Part shown: positions 8,754-18,337 of the stretch, in pieces
Position numbering within the stretch: the first letter of the stretch is position 1
How the letters are laid out: each line of letters begins with the position of its first letter
NCBI GenBank assembly: GCA_007858575.1
Contig: CP042279.1
Location: forward strand, 4,404,501 to 4,468,500
Length of the DNA stretch: 64,000 nucleotides
Direction of reading: 5' to 3'
Source of the DNA: Streptomyces sp. WAC08241
GTDB taxonomy: Bacteria > Actinomycetota > Actinomycetes > Streptomycetales > Streptomycetaceae
Made by a program: the position numbers and the translations under genes
The notes under the pieces: model-generated
Seen by the model: only the letters and a program-made list of their open reading frames with translations
Told to the model about the DNA's origin: nothing
The model's database searches: none

Positions 8754-9103
8754 GACCGGCGCGGGCGGGCCGGGGTGCCTCTCCGCCTCGACGCCCACCT
8801 CGGCACCCACCATGCGAACCGCTTCACGGAACCCGACGGCCTCTGGGACGAGTGGACCAGGGCACGGGACACCTCGACCACCCCGACAACACCCCGCCGG
8901 CCTTCGCCGCCGGACGGACCTCCACTGCGACTTCGCCCACGGCTGGACCCGGCCGTAGCCGCAGCACCCGCCCTCGGTCCGAACGCCGTCACGGCCGCAG
9001 CCGCCGAGCCCGCGGGCCCTGACAGACGAGCCCCGCCGACGCTGCGGGACCGGTGGCGCAGCACCCCAGACGCTGTAATAGTTTCTGTACTACACTTACG
9101 GCT
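8754..9103. other. 350-bp stretch without a clear gene
   Basis: A plus-strand reading from about 8774 (PLRLDAHLGTHHANRFTEP) shifts frame near 8860 and 8910 and would end near 8959 as CDFAHGWTRP. It might be a frameshifted small gene or remnant, but I recognise no family. Confidence 0.3.
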
Positions 9104-9378
9104 ATGAAGTCCCCCGCCCCGGCGGCACGGAGAACATCTCGGTGTCGATGCCCTCCGAACTCCTCGGTGCTCTGCGCACCCGTACCGGGAAGCGCGGCGT
9201 GTCCGCGTACGTGACGGCGGCGGTCCGGCATCAGCTCGCCATGGACGGCCTCGCCGAGATCGTGGCCGCCTACGAAGCCGAGCACGAACCACTGAGCGAG
9301 GCCGAAGTCCAGGCCGCGCAGAGCGAACTGTTCGGTGACGCACCGGCGCCGTACGCGTCGAACGACAGCGCCGCGTGA
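9104..9378 (+). CDS. VapB-like antitoxin (one frameshift near the start)
   Basis: About 91 residues. ATG 9104 gives MKSPAP and, after one missing base near 9120, GTENISVSMPSELLGAL, a ribbon-helix-helix-like N terminus, then GVSAYVTAAVRHQLAMDGL and an acidic C-terminal tail that would bind the toxin. The stop overlaps the toxin start by four bases, the usual type II arrangement. Upstream DNA is locally AT-rich, with TACACT as a candidate -10, suggesting a near-leaderless, possibly self-repressed promoter. Confidence 0.75.
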
Positions 9379-9782
9379 AGGAGCCCACGGCCAGGTCCCT
9401 GGTGCTCGACTCCCAAGCACTGTCGCTGCTACTGCGCAATGACCGCCAGATGATCACCCGAATCGAGGCTGCTCGACGCGTAGGCGTACCCGTCCTCGTG
9501 TCGGCCCTGACGGTGGTGGAGACCGTCCACGGGAAGACGGATACCGCCCGGCTGCGATGGCTTCTCTCCCGCCTTCAGGTCCAGGACGTCACCCAGGAGG
9601 ACAGCCTCACCGCGGTGCATCTGCTGAGCGACGCCGGCGGTCTGCACGGCCCCAAGTACGCCATCGACGCCCTCGTCGCCGCGATGGCGCTCCGCTCCCC
9701 GACACCTGTCCTCGTACTGACCTCGGATCGCGACGACTGGTCGAAACTGTGCGGCGACCGCGTACAGATCAAGGACGTCTGA
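9375..9782 (+). CDS. PIN-domain (VapC-like) toxin ribonuclease
   Basis: 135 residues, intact. PIN-domain acidic residues are visible: LVLDSQAL near residue 11, VVETVH near 50, YAIDALVAAM near 97 and TSDRDDW near 120. The family cleaves tRNA or other RNA with Mg2+ until neutralised by the upstream antitoxin. The GTG start overlaps the antitoxin stop, so the pair is translationally coupled. It sits between the metabolite locus and the ychF-flanked island and may stabilise the accessory region. Confidence 0.82.
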   Translation: MKEPTARSLVLDSQALSLLLRNDRQMITRIEAARRVGVPVLVSALTVVETVHGKTDTARLRWLLSRLQVQDVTQEDSLTAVHLLSDAGGLHGPKYAIDALVAAMALRSPTPVLVLTSDRDDWSKLCGDRVQIKDV

Positions 9783-9797
9783 CCTCTCGGCGCTCAC

Positions 9798-9965
9798 TCA
9801 GGTTGCATTCACCTGCTGATCGACTGCTGCTTCGTGAAAGGCATCCGCGAGGGCAACGACGATCGCGTTGACGGCCGGCCCGCCGGTGAAGAAGTAGTCG
9901 GCCATCGTGTCGTGGGCGTCCTGGTCGTCTGCGGTTGCCTCCGTGACGGCCGCGTGGAAGTCTGG
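9798..9965 (-). pseudogene. C-terminal remnant of an unidentified gene
   Basis: An open frame of about 55 codons without a 5' end reads ESPDFHAAVTEATADDQDAH, then MADYFFTGGPAVNAIVVALA, and ends QQVNAT-stop. Its upstream side runs into a terminator hairpin, so the 5' part is absent. I do not recognise the family. Confidence 0.3.
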
Positions 9966-9973
9966 CGACTCAG

Positions 9974-10020
9974 GAAAACGAGAACGGCCCGACCTGCTCC
10001 GGGGCAGGTCGGCCGTTTTC
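9974..10020. terminator. strong GC-rich hairpin with T-run (original ychF terminator?)
   Basis: The arms AACGGCC-C-GACCTGC and GCAGGTCGGCCGTT, flanked by GAAAAC and GTTTTC, form a long stem with one bulge. It lies just beyond the displaced ychF 3' end at 10033, as the hairpin at 18999-19038 does for the present ychF end. Confidence 0.75.
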
Positions 10021-10032
10021 TCGCCGTACGCG

Positions 10033-10050
10033 TCAGACGTTGAAGCGGAA
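10033..10050 (-). repeat. displaced copy of the ychF 3' end (attachment-site-like)
   Basis: The minus strand reads TTC CGC TTC AAC GTC TGA, the FRFNV end of YchF. The 16 bp at 10035-10050 are identical to 19052-19067, and the flanking bases outside the ychF side are similar (CGCCG-ACG). Such a duplication is what integration into a gene's 3' end leaves behind. Confidence 0.6.
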
Positions 10051-10484
10051 TACCTGCGGGCTGCTCCTGACCTGCGGCGGAGCCCCGTCCATGCCCCTGG
10101 CCAGGCGTTTCACCATTGGCGAGCGTTGGGGTCCGACAGTCTCTTACGAGTGTCCTGCGGACTGTCTGCGGACTGGCCTACGGGGTCTCGAAGGCGTCGA
10201 CATGCCTGCGCAACTCCGCCGTGACGCCTTCGCCGCCCTCGACTGGGCAGCGGCCATGGTTCCTGTTCGACGTTTCGCCACAGCGAGGCTACTCCCGAAC
10301 CAGACGAGGTGCTGGGCGGGAACGAAGGCGTCCTGGAAGCACCCGGCGATGACAGGCTTCGCCGGCGGTCAGGTCAGTCGCACCAGGGACCGGAGCAATG
10401 GATCAGTCCAGCCTTTTGGCCTGCCTCGCGCTGACCCGCCCGTTGCAGTGCTCTGGGGCCAGCCACAGCTGGATCCTGTAAGAG

Positions 10485-12102
10485 CTAGACGGTATGAACG
10501 AAGGCGCGGTACTCCTTGGCCACCAGCTCCACCTCGCGGGAATGCCTGTTGAGGTACTGCCCGATCGAGACGATCTCGCCATCAGCCGCAATGCTTGCGT
10601 ACGCCTGTGCGTACCCGCGAGGGTCCGTGTCCGAGGAGTAGACGCGAGCACCCTGATCTTGATGTACCCAGATGCGGTGCTCGTCGGCCATGGTCGCCTC
10701 GGCCCAAACGGGTCCGACCTTCTCCAGGAGCACATAGTGCAGCCCCAGGAGGTCCAAGAGCTCTCGATCACGTTCCCACACTGTCCCCGCATACATGTTG
10801 CTCATAAGGAACAGCGGGTCTCGGTACACGAGCCGCACGGCATCGGGGAAGGACATGCCTCGGCCGTTCCAGCACAGAGCGCCACGTACCGAGTGCCGCA
10901 GCCCTTGGCCGGGTACGGCTTCGCCCACCACCATGGGCAGGAGGTTCTCCATGCGGTCCGGCCACCCATGGATGATTGCTTGCAGGAGGTCGCAGGGGTT
11001 GTAGACGTGCAATCCGACGTCTCCCTCACCAACCTTCGGGCCCACTTCGTCGAGCCAGCCGTCCACGAGTGACTCCCACTCATAGTTGCCGGCCAGGCTC
11101 TGCCGAGTCTCCTGCCTGAACGCCTTCCAGCGGCTGGCTACCTGCGGGCTGGCGGTGCCCGTGTAGAGGATCTGGCTGTCTCCTCGTTCGTCCCCGGCAA
11201 GGAAGCGGAACAGGTCCTGCTGTTCGAAGGCGGCTGTGTCGTCGTAGGCGCCGGTGCCTCGGAAGCCTTGGATGGCCCAGTTGGGGTTCTCGGCGAGATT
11301 CTTCAAGAGCCCTGGCCGGGCAGATTCCATGTTCATTCCACGCAGCTTGCTGCGGGCAAAGCGGTTGCAGATCTTGGAAAGGGCCAGGTACTCAGCCTGG
11401 TGCTCGGCGGCGAATGGCTCGGGCCCGTCGTAACCACCCAGGAGATCCGCCGAGGCTAGTTCCTCGTTCACCCGACCTACCGCCAGGTACAGACCGAAAG
11501 GCGCAGGGATGTAGTGCTTCTCCGCTACCCGGTCCAGATCCGCCGCCAGCAGGTCGAGCGCCCCCAGCTCGTCCGCGACCTTGCTGATGATCCTCCAGCC
11601 CTGCTCACGCTGTTCCTCCGTGGTGAAGAAGAACAGGTTGTGGATGGGGGTGACGCGGGCTCGAATGCCCGGGGCAGAAGCTCCACCCGCTCGGCTCCGA
11701 TGGGGGTACCGCTGCTGTCCAGGAGCAGTCGGTACCCGCGAAGATCATGACTCCAGTCGCGCGCGGCGTGACTGACCGCGATCAGGAGTTCTTCCCAGTC
11801 ATCCGGCATGGCAACGATCACTGCACGGATGCGGTCCGGCGCAAGGTTCTTCTCCCGGCAGAGAAGCTCGGTGTACTTGTTGACCTCGTGCAGGGCTTGC
11901 CGTGCGCTGGACCGGGACCGCTTTAGCTCGATGACCACCCACATGTGATGGCGGTCACGGGCCAGGATGTCGATGCTCCCCTGGTGCCGTGTGCGTTGGG
12001 CAGCGGGTACTCCTCGAACTGAACCTGCCGGAGCCCTGGCTCGATCAACTGGAGGTTCTGTACGAGCGCGTCGCGCAGAACGTTTTCAAGAGGCGGTCGC
12101 AT
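10485..12102 (-). CDS. NucS/DUF91-like endonuclease domain fused to an unassigned C-terminal domain
   Basis: About 539 residues. The N-terminal ~170 residues look like a restriction-type nuclease of the NucS kind: MRPPLENVLRDALVQNLQLI, then SIDILARDRHHMWVVIELKR, with the Asp of SIDIL and the E-x-K of IELKR as active-site candidates, then HEVNKYTELL. The remaining ~330 residues (ALSKICNRFARSKLRGMNME, LHVYNPCDLLQAIIHGWPDR) match nothing I know. Frameshifts lie near 11976 and 11690. NucS acts in mismatch repair in actinobacteria; this fusion inside an island could instead act in DNA defence, which is inferred. Confidence 0.65.
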
Positions 12103-12159
12103 GGCCGAAGGCTAAACCGGAGGACTGACAACGACACTACGGTGGAACACAGTTGGCGA

Positions 12160-12680
12160 GTCTTCTGTACTTCATCCGCCATCCTGGCGTGCACAACTGC
12201 ATCTCGGGCTACCCATGCTCCTCATCGAGCTCCGGGATCCCATCGAGAACTTGCCCTTCCTGCCAGGATCCCCTACACCCGATAGCCGGTTGCGGCGCTG
12301 GCGGCACGTACTACCTGTGTGGTGAGGCTGGGGCCGAGGAGAGACCCGTCCTGTACGCCGACTCGGAAGGTCAGACCACATTGATCGGCGCCAACCTCGT
12401 TGAGGCCATCACACTCATCGCCGTACTGCCCTTCTGGTGCGACCTGGCAAAGAGCTTCGCGATCAGCGAGCTTGGCTCGGACCTTCGGGCCGACCACCCC
12501 GACTTCGACGCCGAGCGCGACCGTCTTCTGCACGCCCTCGGGCTTGCCTCCGTCTCCGAGGGGGAGGCTGCCGCTTGCCTGCTGGCTGTGGCTGCACGCA
12601 CGGCCCCGGACTACGTGCCGCGCATACCGGACGGCAATCACCTGCCGTACGAGCTTCTGTTTCCGAGCAGCCCTGCATAG
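12160..12680 (+). CDS. SMI1/KNR4 (SUKH)-like protein (start uncertain)
   Basis: The readable part PIAGCGAGGTYYLCGE, RPVLYADSEGQTTLIGANL and EAITLIAVLPFWCDLAKSFA follows the SUKH pattern of a G-G-Y/F strand, a VxYxxSEG strand and a helix with an F-L-x-L type core. The N terminus is in another frame (MLLIELRDPIENLPFL, near 12213) and joins across an indel near 12279. SUKH proteins often serve as immunity or adaptor proteins. It diverges from the nuclease gene and converges with the next gene. Function unproven. Confidence 0.5.
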
Positions 12681-12698
12681 CGAAGCCAGCGCTTGACG

Positions 12699-13160
12699 TC
12701 AGTACCGGGCAATGACCTGTCGCAGGTCCGTGCCCAGGAGGTCCTCCAGCGCCTGAATGCTGGCTGGTGGTAGTGGCAGCTCGCATTCTGGGTCTGTGGT
12801 GACGAGGCTGTACCTGGCGAAACCCGCAGCTTCGACGTAGTCGAGGGCGTTCAAGTCCGTCTGGGCAGAGCAACAGGGCATCGTCACGGCAAGCGCGTCG
12901 AAATAGCCGTCCCGAAGGGCTGCCGTGTCCATCGCGTCGCCCCACCAGTCTTCGATGTCGGAGCCGCATACGGGGCACCGGACACCACACCAGTTCTCCC
13001 CAGGATCAATGAAGGCTGTGCTGGGGATGCCCCAGACGTCGTAACCGCCCAACGCCTCAGGAACCAGTTGTCGTAGCCGGGCTTGCGCAGCCTCGCTCGC
13101 AGCGGGCGCAGGCGAAAAGTGCGGGTCCTTGGGTATGAGGTGGAGCAGCGTGATGCTCAC
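12699..13160 (-). CDS. hypothetical protein with Cys-rich zinc-like motif
   Basis: 153 residues, intact. The centre has CPVCGSDIEDWWGD and, 30 residues on, TMPCCSAQTDLNALDY; the paired cysteines could bind zinc. I recognise no family. The GTG start at 13160 overlaps the Nudix stop by four bases (GTGA), so it is translationally coupled to the Nudix hydrolase and probably shares its regulation. Confidence 0.7.
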   Translation of the reverse strand: MSITLLHLIPKDPHFSPAPAASEAAQARLRQLVPEALGGYDVWGIPSTAFIDPGENWCGVRCPVCGSDIEDWWGDAMDTAALRDGYFDALAVTMPCCSAQTDLNALDYVEAAGFARYSLVTTDPECELPLPPASIQALEDLLGTDLRQVIARY

Positions 13161-13659
13161 GCTGCCGACCAGCCGTCCAGCGAGACCTCCGAGCCGCCAT
13201 TCAGGTAATGGTGGAGGGCGCTGGCGGTGGTGTCCACGAAGGCATCAGGGATGGCACCAGCGTCGACCCAACGGACCTGGGAGTGCTTGCGGGGTTCACG
13301 GTTCTCGGGGTCACCGATCCATTCGTGGGCGGCGAAGACGACCGTGAGGAAGCCGTTGGCGCCTCGACGCCCCAGGCGCCGTGGATGATGTGGGCGACCT
13401 TGAGGGTCTCGGGCTTCACCGTAAGGCCCGTCTCCTCGTACAGCTCGCGGACGGCCGTATCGGTGATCGGTTCGCCCGGTTCGCTCTTGCCGACGGGGAG
13501 GTCCCACAGGCCCTGGGCGAACTTGGCGTTCTCGCTGCGTTGGAGGAGGACGACGCAGTTGGTGGCCTTGTCGTGAACGATGACGGCGGCAACCAGCAGG
13601 GTCATGGATTCGAGCGCCGGCTTGAGGGCCTTCGGCTGATCATCGGTCTGCTGGGCCAC
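13157..13659 (-). CDS. Nudix hydrolase
   Basis: About 167 residues. The Nudix box is complete: GKSEPGE, then T-A-V-RELYEETGL (G-x5-E-x7-RE-U-x-EE-x-G-U), so it should hydrolyse a nucleoside diphosphate linked to another group using Mg2+. GTG 13659 (AQQTDDQPK) follows GGGAACACC. One indel near 13365 separates GVEAP from GFLTVVFAAHEWIGD. It lies 35 bp after the regulator gene, same strand, suggesting a regulator-Nudix-hypothetical operon. The substrate cannot be read from sequence. Confidence 0.85.
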
Positions 13660-13693
13660 GGTGTTCCCTTCGTCGGGCGGGTTGTTGGGCATG

Positions 13694-15054
13694 TTAGGCG
13701 AGGGCTTCGCGGGCGCGGCGGGCCAGATCGGCGGCACCGGGAACGCGGCGACGCTGGTAAACCGCCAGGGTGGAGCGGATCGAGGTGATCGCCTTGCGGG
13801 TGCGGTCGGAGGTCATGCCTTCCATGAGGACCAGGGCTTGGGTCCAAGCGGCGACGGCTTCGTCGGCGCGGGCCTGGGCGGCGAGGCTGTCGCCGAGGTC
13901 GGCGTGGGTGAGGGCGTGGACGCGCTTGTACTTCTCGGGGTCCCAGCGGGTGAGGGCGTCTCGGTGCTGCTGCTCGGTGCCGATGTGGTCTGCGAGGTCG
14001 GTCAGGGTGCGGGCGGTGTGGCTGGCCACAGTGCCGGCGGCGGTGCCGCTCACGCGGGAGTAGCTGGGCTGGGGCCGTCGTCACGGAGGAGAGCGTCCTC
14101 GGCGGCGAGCAGGGCGTGCGGCCGACGAGTTCTCGTCGGTGGCGGCGTAGGCGCGGGCGTGAGTGATGTGGAGGAGTGCTCGGTCTGGCCGTCGACGTGG
14201 CCGAGACCTGTGCGGAGGGCGCCTTCGACGAGGTCGACGCAGTGGTGGGGCTGTTTGAGGCTCAGGGCCTGGTGGGCGAGGGCGCGCATCATCCAGGCGG
14301 CGTGGCCGCGGGGGTCGGCTTCGCAGGCGAGCTTGTAACCGACCTGGTAGTAGCGCTGGGCGGCACCTTCCTGGCCGAGGTCGTGGTGCTTCCACCCTGC
14401 GAGGTAGGCGAGTTCGGCGACGGCGCCGAAGGCTGCCCGGCGTAAGCCTTCGCTGGGGAAGCGTCCGCGCAGCATGGGGGCTGCGGTGTCGGCGAGGTAC
14501 GCGGTGACGGTGGTCATGCCGTGCCCGCCGCCGAGGCGCTCGTCGGCCGCGCTGAAGGCCGCAGTGATCTGCCGTACGACGTCCACATCCTCCGCCCCGA
14601 CCATGGACGTGCCGGTGCGGGCGCGGAGCGTGCGGGCAGTGGCTTCGTGGTCGTATCCGAGCGGCATGGCGACGCCGGCGGTGGTGAAGGCCGCGATGGC
14701 GAGGAAGCGGCGGCGCTCGACATCGGCGCGGCCCAGGTCGGTGGCGGCGAGGACAGGGTCGGATTCCGCCGGCGCTTCGTCATCGCTGGCCTGGAGGCCG
14801 ATCTCGGTCTGGTGACCGTGCGCCCCGCTCGGCGGGACAGCGCCTCGGCCAGGTACTGACCTACCCGGCCCGACGGGGCACGGCTCCCGTTCACCCAGTG
14901 CGAGACGGCCGACTTGTTGGTCTGGAGGATCTCGCCGTTCTCGGCGGCGATGCGCCGCACGTCTCTGGCGAGGGCCTCGTAGGTGCAGTCGACCGCCGCG
15001 ATGACGTCACGCAGACGGGAGTTGGGTTCTCTGCGCCGCCACGATCGCCTCCAC
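13694..15054 (-). CDS. helix-turn-helix regulator with long C-terminal repeat (TPR-like) domain
   Basis: The N terminus is DNA-binding: EALARDVRRIAAENGEIL, TNKSAVSHWVNGSRAPSGR and VGQYLAEALSRRAGR. A hydrophobic Tat-like stretch FLAIAAFTTAGVAMPLGYDH follows, then a helical C-terminal region (AAFGAVAELAYLAGWKHHDL, VHALTHADLGDSLAAQARAD) like TPR-type sensor domains. Such large regulators are common in Streptomyces. The start is uncertain: GTG 15054 needs an indel near 15028. Further indels occur near 14850, 14170 and 14070. It probably controls the coupled Nudix gene and perhaps the divergent gene at 15266. Confidence 0.65.
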
Positions 15055-15265
15055 TCCGGAACTGTAAACCGCGTATACCGCTTCAACTGCCTTCCACCGT
15101 ACCCACTCAGCGTGACCACCGGTTCACTTATCAGCAGCCGCCCGGAACGGCGCGACCGTGATCCAGGCTCCCCTTGGTCCGGGCGGCACCCCGAAGTTCC
15201 GTATGCCCACACCGGGCTCGGGCATTCCTGTGCCCGAACCCGGCCGATCAGAGACGGAGAACACG

Positions 15266-16014
15266 GTGACCACCATCGACACCACGGCCATCACGGTCGA
15301 GCTGCCCGAGGCGTTCGACCCGCGCTGGAGCCGCCTGCCCGGCATCCAGGTCGACGGCCGGCGCATCACCATCGACCCGGCCGAGTACTTCTTCCGCTTC
15401 GAGTCGAACACCTGGCTCGTCGCCGACTGGAAGCTGGTCAAGTCCCAGCCCTGGACGTGGACGAGACAACCGAGAGCGCGGTCGAGCAGCTCGCGCTCGA
15501 CTTCATCAAGCAGCACAGCGAGTCCACCTCCGACGCCGCCCGCGTCGTGGCCACCGCGTACGAGGTGTACGCGTACCTCTTCCGCGAGGAGCACCTGGCC
15601 GGCCTCGGCCTTCCGCAGATCACCTCCGAGCACCTGCGGATGCTCCGCGAGGCCGCCACGCTGATGGCGCTCAACAAGGTCGAGCTCGACGGGCACATCT
15701 CCAACGTCGGCCCGTGCTGGTTCTTCCCCGCCGCCACCTCCGTCGTCTTCGACCTGGACGACGAGATGGGCGGGATGCTCGACGAGGTCTACCACGGCGG
15801 CTGGTTCAACGAGCACCGCCGGATCGAGTCCATCAAGGCCCACGCGGCGCTCGGCGGCCGGCTCGTGCACGGCTGCCAGTCCGTGCCGGACCAGTCCGGC
15901 GGCGTGGTCGCGCCCTACGGCGCCTCGATGGCGAACTTCCGCGACGACCTCGCCGCGTTCAAGGCGGGCTGGATCGAGCAGGTCTACGCCCACCGCGTGA
16001 ACCCGGCCGCGTAA
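15266..16014 (+). CDS. conserved hypothetical protein
   Basis: About 249 residues. GTG 15266 follows GACGGAGAACACG. Segments: ITIDPAEYFFRFESNTWLVA, AARVVATAYEVYAYLFREEH, WFFPAATSVVFDLDDEMGGM and YGASMANFRDDLAAFKAGWI. No signal peptide or membrane segment is obvious. One indel sits near 15443. I do not recognise a family. It diverges from the HTH regulator and begins a plus-strand run with the kinase and methyltransferase, so it may belong with them. Confidence 0.7.
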
Positions 16015-16089
16015 CCCACCCGATCAGGCTCCGGGGCGGGCCGGCATCTCTCGCCCGCCCCGGATGCCACCATCTCCCCGGAGCCCCAC

Positions 16090-16999
16090 GTGACCGCGAA
16101 CCCCAGCGCCGAACTCCTCGACAACCTGCTCACCGTGGCTGGCCAGACCACCGCCGTACGGGAGGAGGTACGCGTGTGGTCCATGTCCGGCGTCGAGCGC
16201 GTGACCTTCCCCGACGGTGCCACCGCCATCTTCAAGTACGCCAAGAAGCCCTTCGACAGCGAGGACCAGGCCCTCCGCCTGGCCCACACCCTCGGCGTAC
16301 CCGTCCCCAGGTCCACGCCTCCGCCGTCCTGGACGGCTGGCTCGGCATGTTCATGGAGGACCTCGGACCGTCAGTCCGCGAGGCCGACGACCTCGACGGC
16401 GTCGCCGCGGCCGTGGTCCTCCACGGCACCCGTACGGCTCCGCCCTTGCCCGTCCTCGACCAGGACCGGCTGCGCACGCTCCCGGCCCGGGCACTGGAGC
16501 ATCTCGAACGGCTGCGCAAGGCCGACCGGTGGCAGGATGCCGACGACGTCGAGGACGCGCTCGACCGGATCGCCCAGGCCGCCGAGGCTCGCTCGGCCGG
16601 AGCGATGCTGGAGCCGTTCGGATGGGTGCACTCCGAGTTTCATCCCACCAGCCTCCACATCGGCGAGCGCGGGTGGCGGCTGCTCGACTTCGCCCGCGCC
16701 TTCACCGGCCCCGGCCTGCTCGACCTCGCCAGCTGGCACGGCACCATCGAGCCCCCGCACCCAGTCCGCCTGCGCGTCTTCCTGGAGCAGTACGTCACCG
16801 CCGGCGGCACCCCCGACGCCCTCGCCCGCGCGGCGGGCTCACCGCCGAGACCTGGGCCCTGGGCTGGCACCGCATGTGGGCCGTTGAATGGTTCATGGAG
16901 CAGACCATCCGCTGGATCAACGACCCGGCCACCGACCCCGCCTACATCAAGGCCGTCCGCCGCCACCTCACCGACGTCCTCCACCTCCTGGAGATCTGA
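16090..16999 (+). CDS. aminoglycoside phosphotransferase (APH)-like kinase
   Basis: About 302 residues. Kinase-like small-molecule phosphotransferase: VTFPDGATAIFKYAKKPFDS (ATP-binding lysine strand), WVHSEFHPTSLHI (catalytic loop, with S where many APH proteins have GD), RLLDFARAFTGPGLLDLASW (metal-binding Asp of the DFG-like motif) and YVTAGG. Because HGD is replaced by HSE, catalysis is uncertain. One-base deletions near 16310 and 16835. The stop at 16999 is one base before the methyltransferase start. The substrate is unknown; resistance is only one option. Confidence 0.7.
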
Positions 17000-17000
17000 C

Positions 17001-17694
17001 GTGCTCGCCCAGACATCCCCCTGGCACACCCACGCCGCCCAGCGCACCGCTGCTGGACTCGCCGAACCCCTTTCCGTACACGCCCGGATGGAGTGGACCA
17101 CGAGACCCGGCCAAGGTCCTGGAGCCGAGATCCTCGGCCCGGACCTGCGGGGCAAGCGACTCCTGGAACTCGGCTGCGGCCCCGGCCACAATGCCGCCCA
17201 CCTCGCCACCCGCCATAGCGCCCGTGTCACCGGCGTCGACCTGGTCGGCCTCCAGGTCCGCCGCGCCCGCTCCCACTACGGACGGCTGAACAACCTCACC
17301 TTCGTCGCCGGCCACGCCCTGCACTACCTGCACGCCTCCGACGAGCAGTTCGACGCGATCTACTCCGTCTTCGGGGCCATCGGCCTCGTCGCCCCCGAGC
17401 TCCTGCTCCCGGCCATCGCCCAGCGCCTCGCGCCCGGCCGGGTGCTCGCCTCTCTCCGTCCCCCACCCGCAGCGCGGCGGCCGCAGCCCCTCGGGTGACG
17501 ACCGTCCCCGCCGCGACCACGTCACCCTCCCCGACCGCACCCAGCTCCCCATCGCCCGATGGGAGTTCGATACCGACCGTTGGGAGAGGCACCTCAGCCA
17601 GGCCGGCTTCTGGCTCACCTCGGCCCAGGAGTTCCACGACCCCCGCACGGGCCACTGGCCCACCACCCTGCTGATCCACGCCCGCAAGCTCTGA
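17001..17694 (+). CDS. class I SAM-dependent methyltransferase
   Basis: About 231 residues. Motif I is clear: RLLELGCGPGHNAAHLA, followed by VTGVDLVGLQVRRARSHYG (motif II acidic residue) and FDAIYSVFGAIGLVAP. GTG 17001 directly follows the kinase stop. One indel near 17452 separates RLAPGRVLA from VPHPQRGG. The methyl acceptor cannot be told. Juxtaposition with an APH-like kinase and a HAD protein suggests a small modification cassette. Confidence 0.8.
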
Positions 17695-17725
17695 CAGCTA
17701 TGTTCACCCCGCCCATGGAGGACCG

Positions 17726-18271
17726 ATGCGCCCGCCCTACCTGCTCCTCGACATCGACGGCGTTCTCATCCCCTTCCCCGACGAGCACGGCTCGACCCCG
17801 GCCACCCACGCCCGCCACGACGTCGTCCCCACCGGCTGGAGCACCGACAACCCGGTCATCATCTGGCTCGACCCCGACCACGGCCGCCTGCTCATGGACG
17901 TCATCCGCACCGGCCTGGTCACCCCCGTCTGGTGCACCAGTTGGCGGCAGGACGCCGCCGCCCTCATCGGGCCCCTCCTGGGCCTCCCGAACCTGCCGTA
18001 CATCGACCTGCCGCGCCCCCGGATCACCACCAGCCACCCCAACGGCTACCTCTGGAAGCGCGACCACGTCGACGACTGGCTGGGCGACGCTCCCGTCGTC
18101 TGGATCGACGACGACTTCACCGACCTCGACTACGCCTGGGCCACGGAACGCACCGCCAAGGGAATGCCGACCCTCCTCGTACAGCCCGGCCCGCACCAAG
18201 GGCTGCAGCCCGAGCACCTGACCGACCTCACGACGTGGGTACTGCAGTTGCCCGCGGCTCACGCCGCCTGA
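17726..18271 (+). CDS. HAD-superfamily protein
   Basis: 181 residues, intact. The N terminus PYLLLDIDGVLIPF carries the DxD nucleophile motif of HAD hydrolases; LVTPVWCTSW fits motif II (here T/S) and DAPVVWIDDDFTDLD fits the motif IV acidic pair. It starts 32 bp after the methyltransferase. Proteins of this short type are frequent in Streptomyces accessory regions; the substrate is unknown. Confidence 0.78.
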   Translation: MRPPYLLLDIDGVLIPFPDEHGSTPATHARHDVVPTGWSTDNPVIIWLDPDHGRLLMDVIRTGLVTPVWCTSWRQDAAALIGPLLGLPNLPYIDLPRPRITTSHPNGYLWKRDHVDDWLGDAPVVWIDDDFTDLDYAWATERTAKGMPTLLVQPGPHQGLQPEHLTDLTTWVLQLPAAHAA

Positions 18272-18337
18272 CGGCTGATGTCCTCGCCACCACGAGCGGT
18301 GAGGGCAACAGAGTGCACTGCGGGCCCTGCGCCGGGG

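Larger units (their letters stand above)
9783..10484. other. 700-bp non-coding stretch with gene remnants, a terminator and a ychF 3' remnant
   Basis: Seen here: a minus-strand remnant ending at 9798, a strong hairpin (9974-10020), and a copy of the last codons of ychF (FRFNV-stop, 10033-10050). Further in is a minus-strand open stretch ending at a TAG at 10178 and reading EGVTAELRRHVDAFETP, without a start codon. Short direct repeats CTGCGGACTG occur near 10155-10176. No intact gene is visible. Confidence 0.5.

Noticed and set aside
6527..9022. 831-codon plus-strand open frame spanning two genes
   Set aside because: It runs antisense through the PLP enzyme and then enters the reductase frame only after an indel; not a fusion protein.
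10051..10484. integrase remnant next to the candidate attachment site
   Set aside because: Direct repeats CTGCGGACTG and a short minus-strand open stretch are present, but no tyrosine or serine recombinase motif could be read in any frame.
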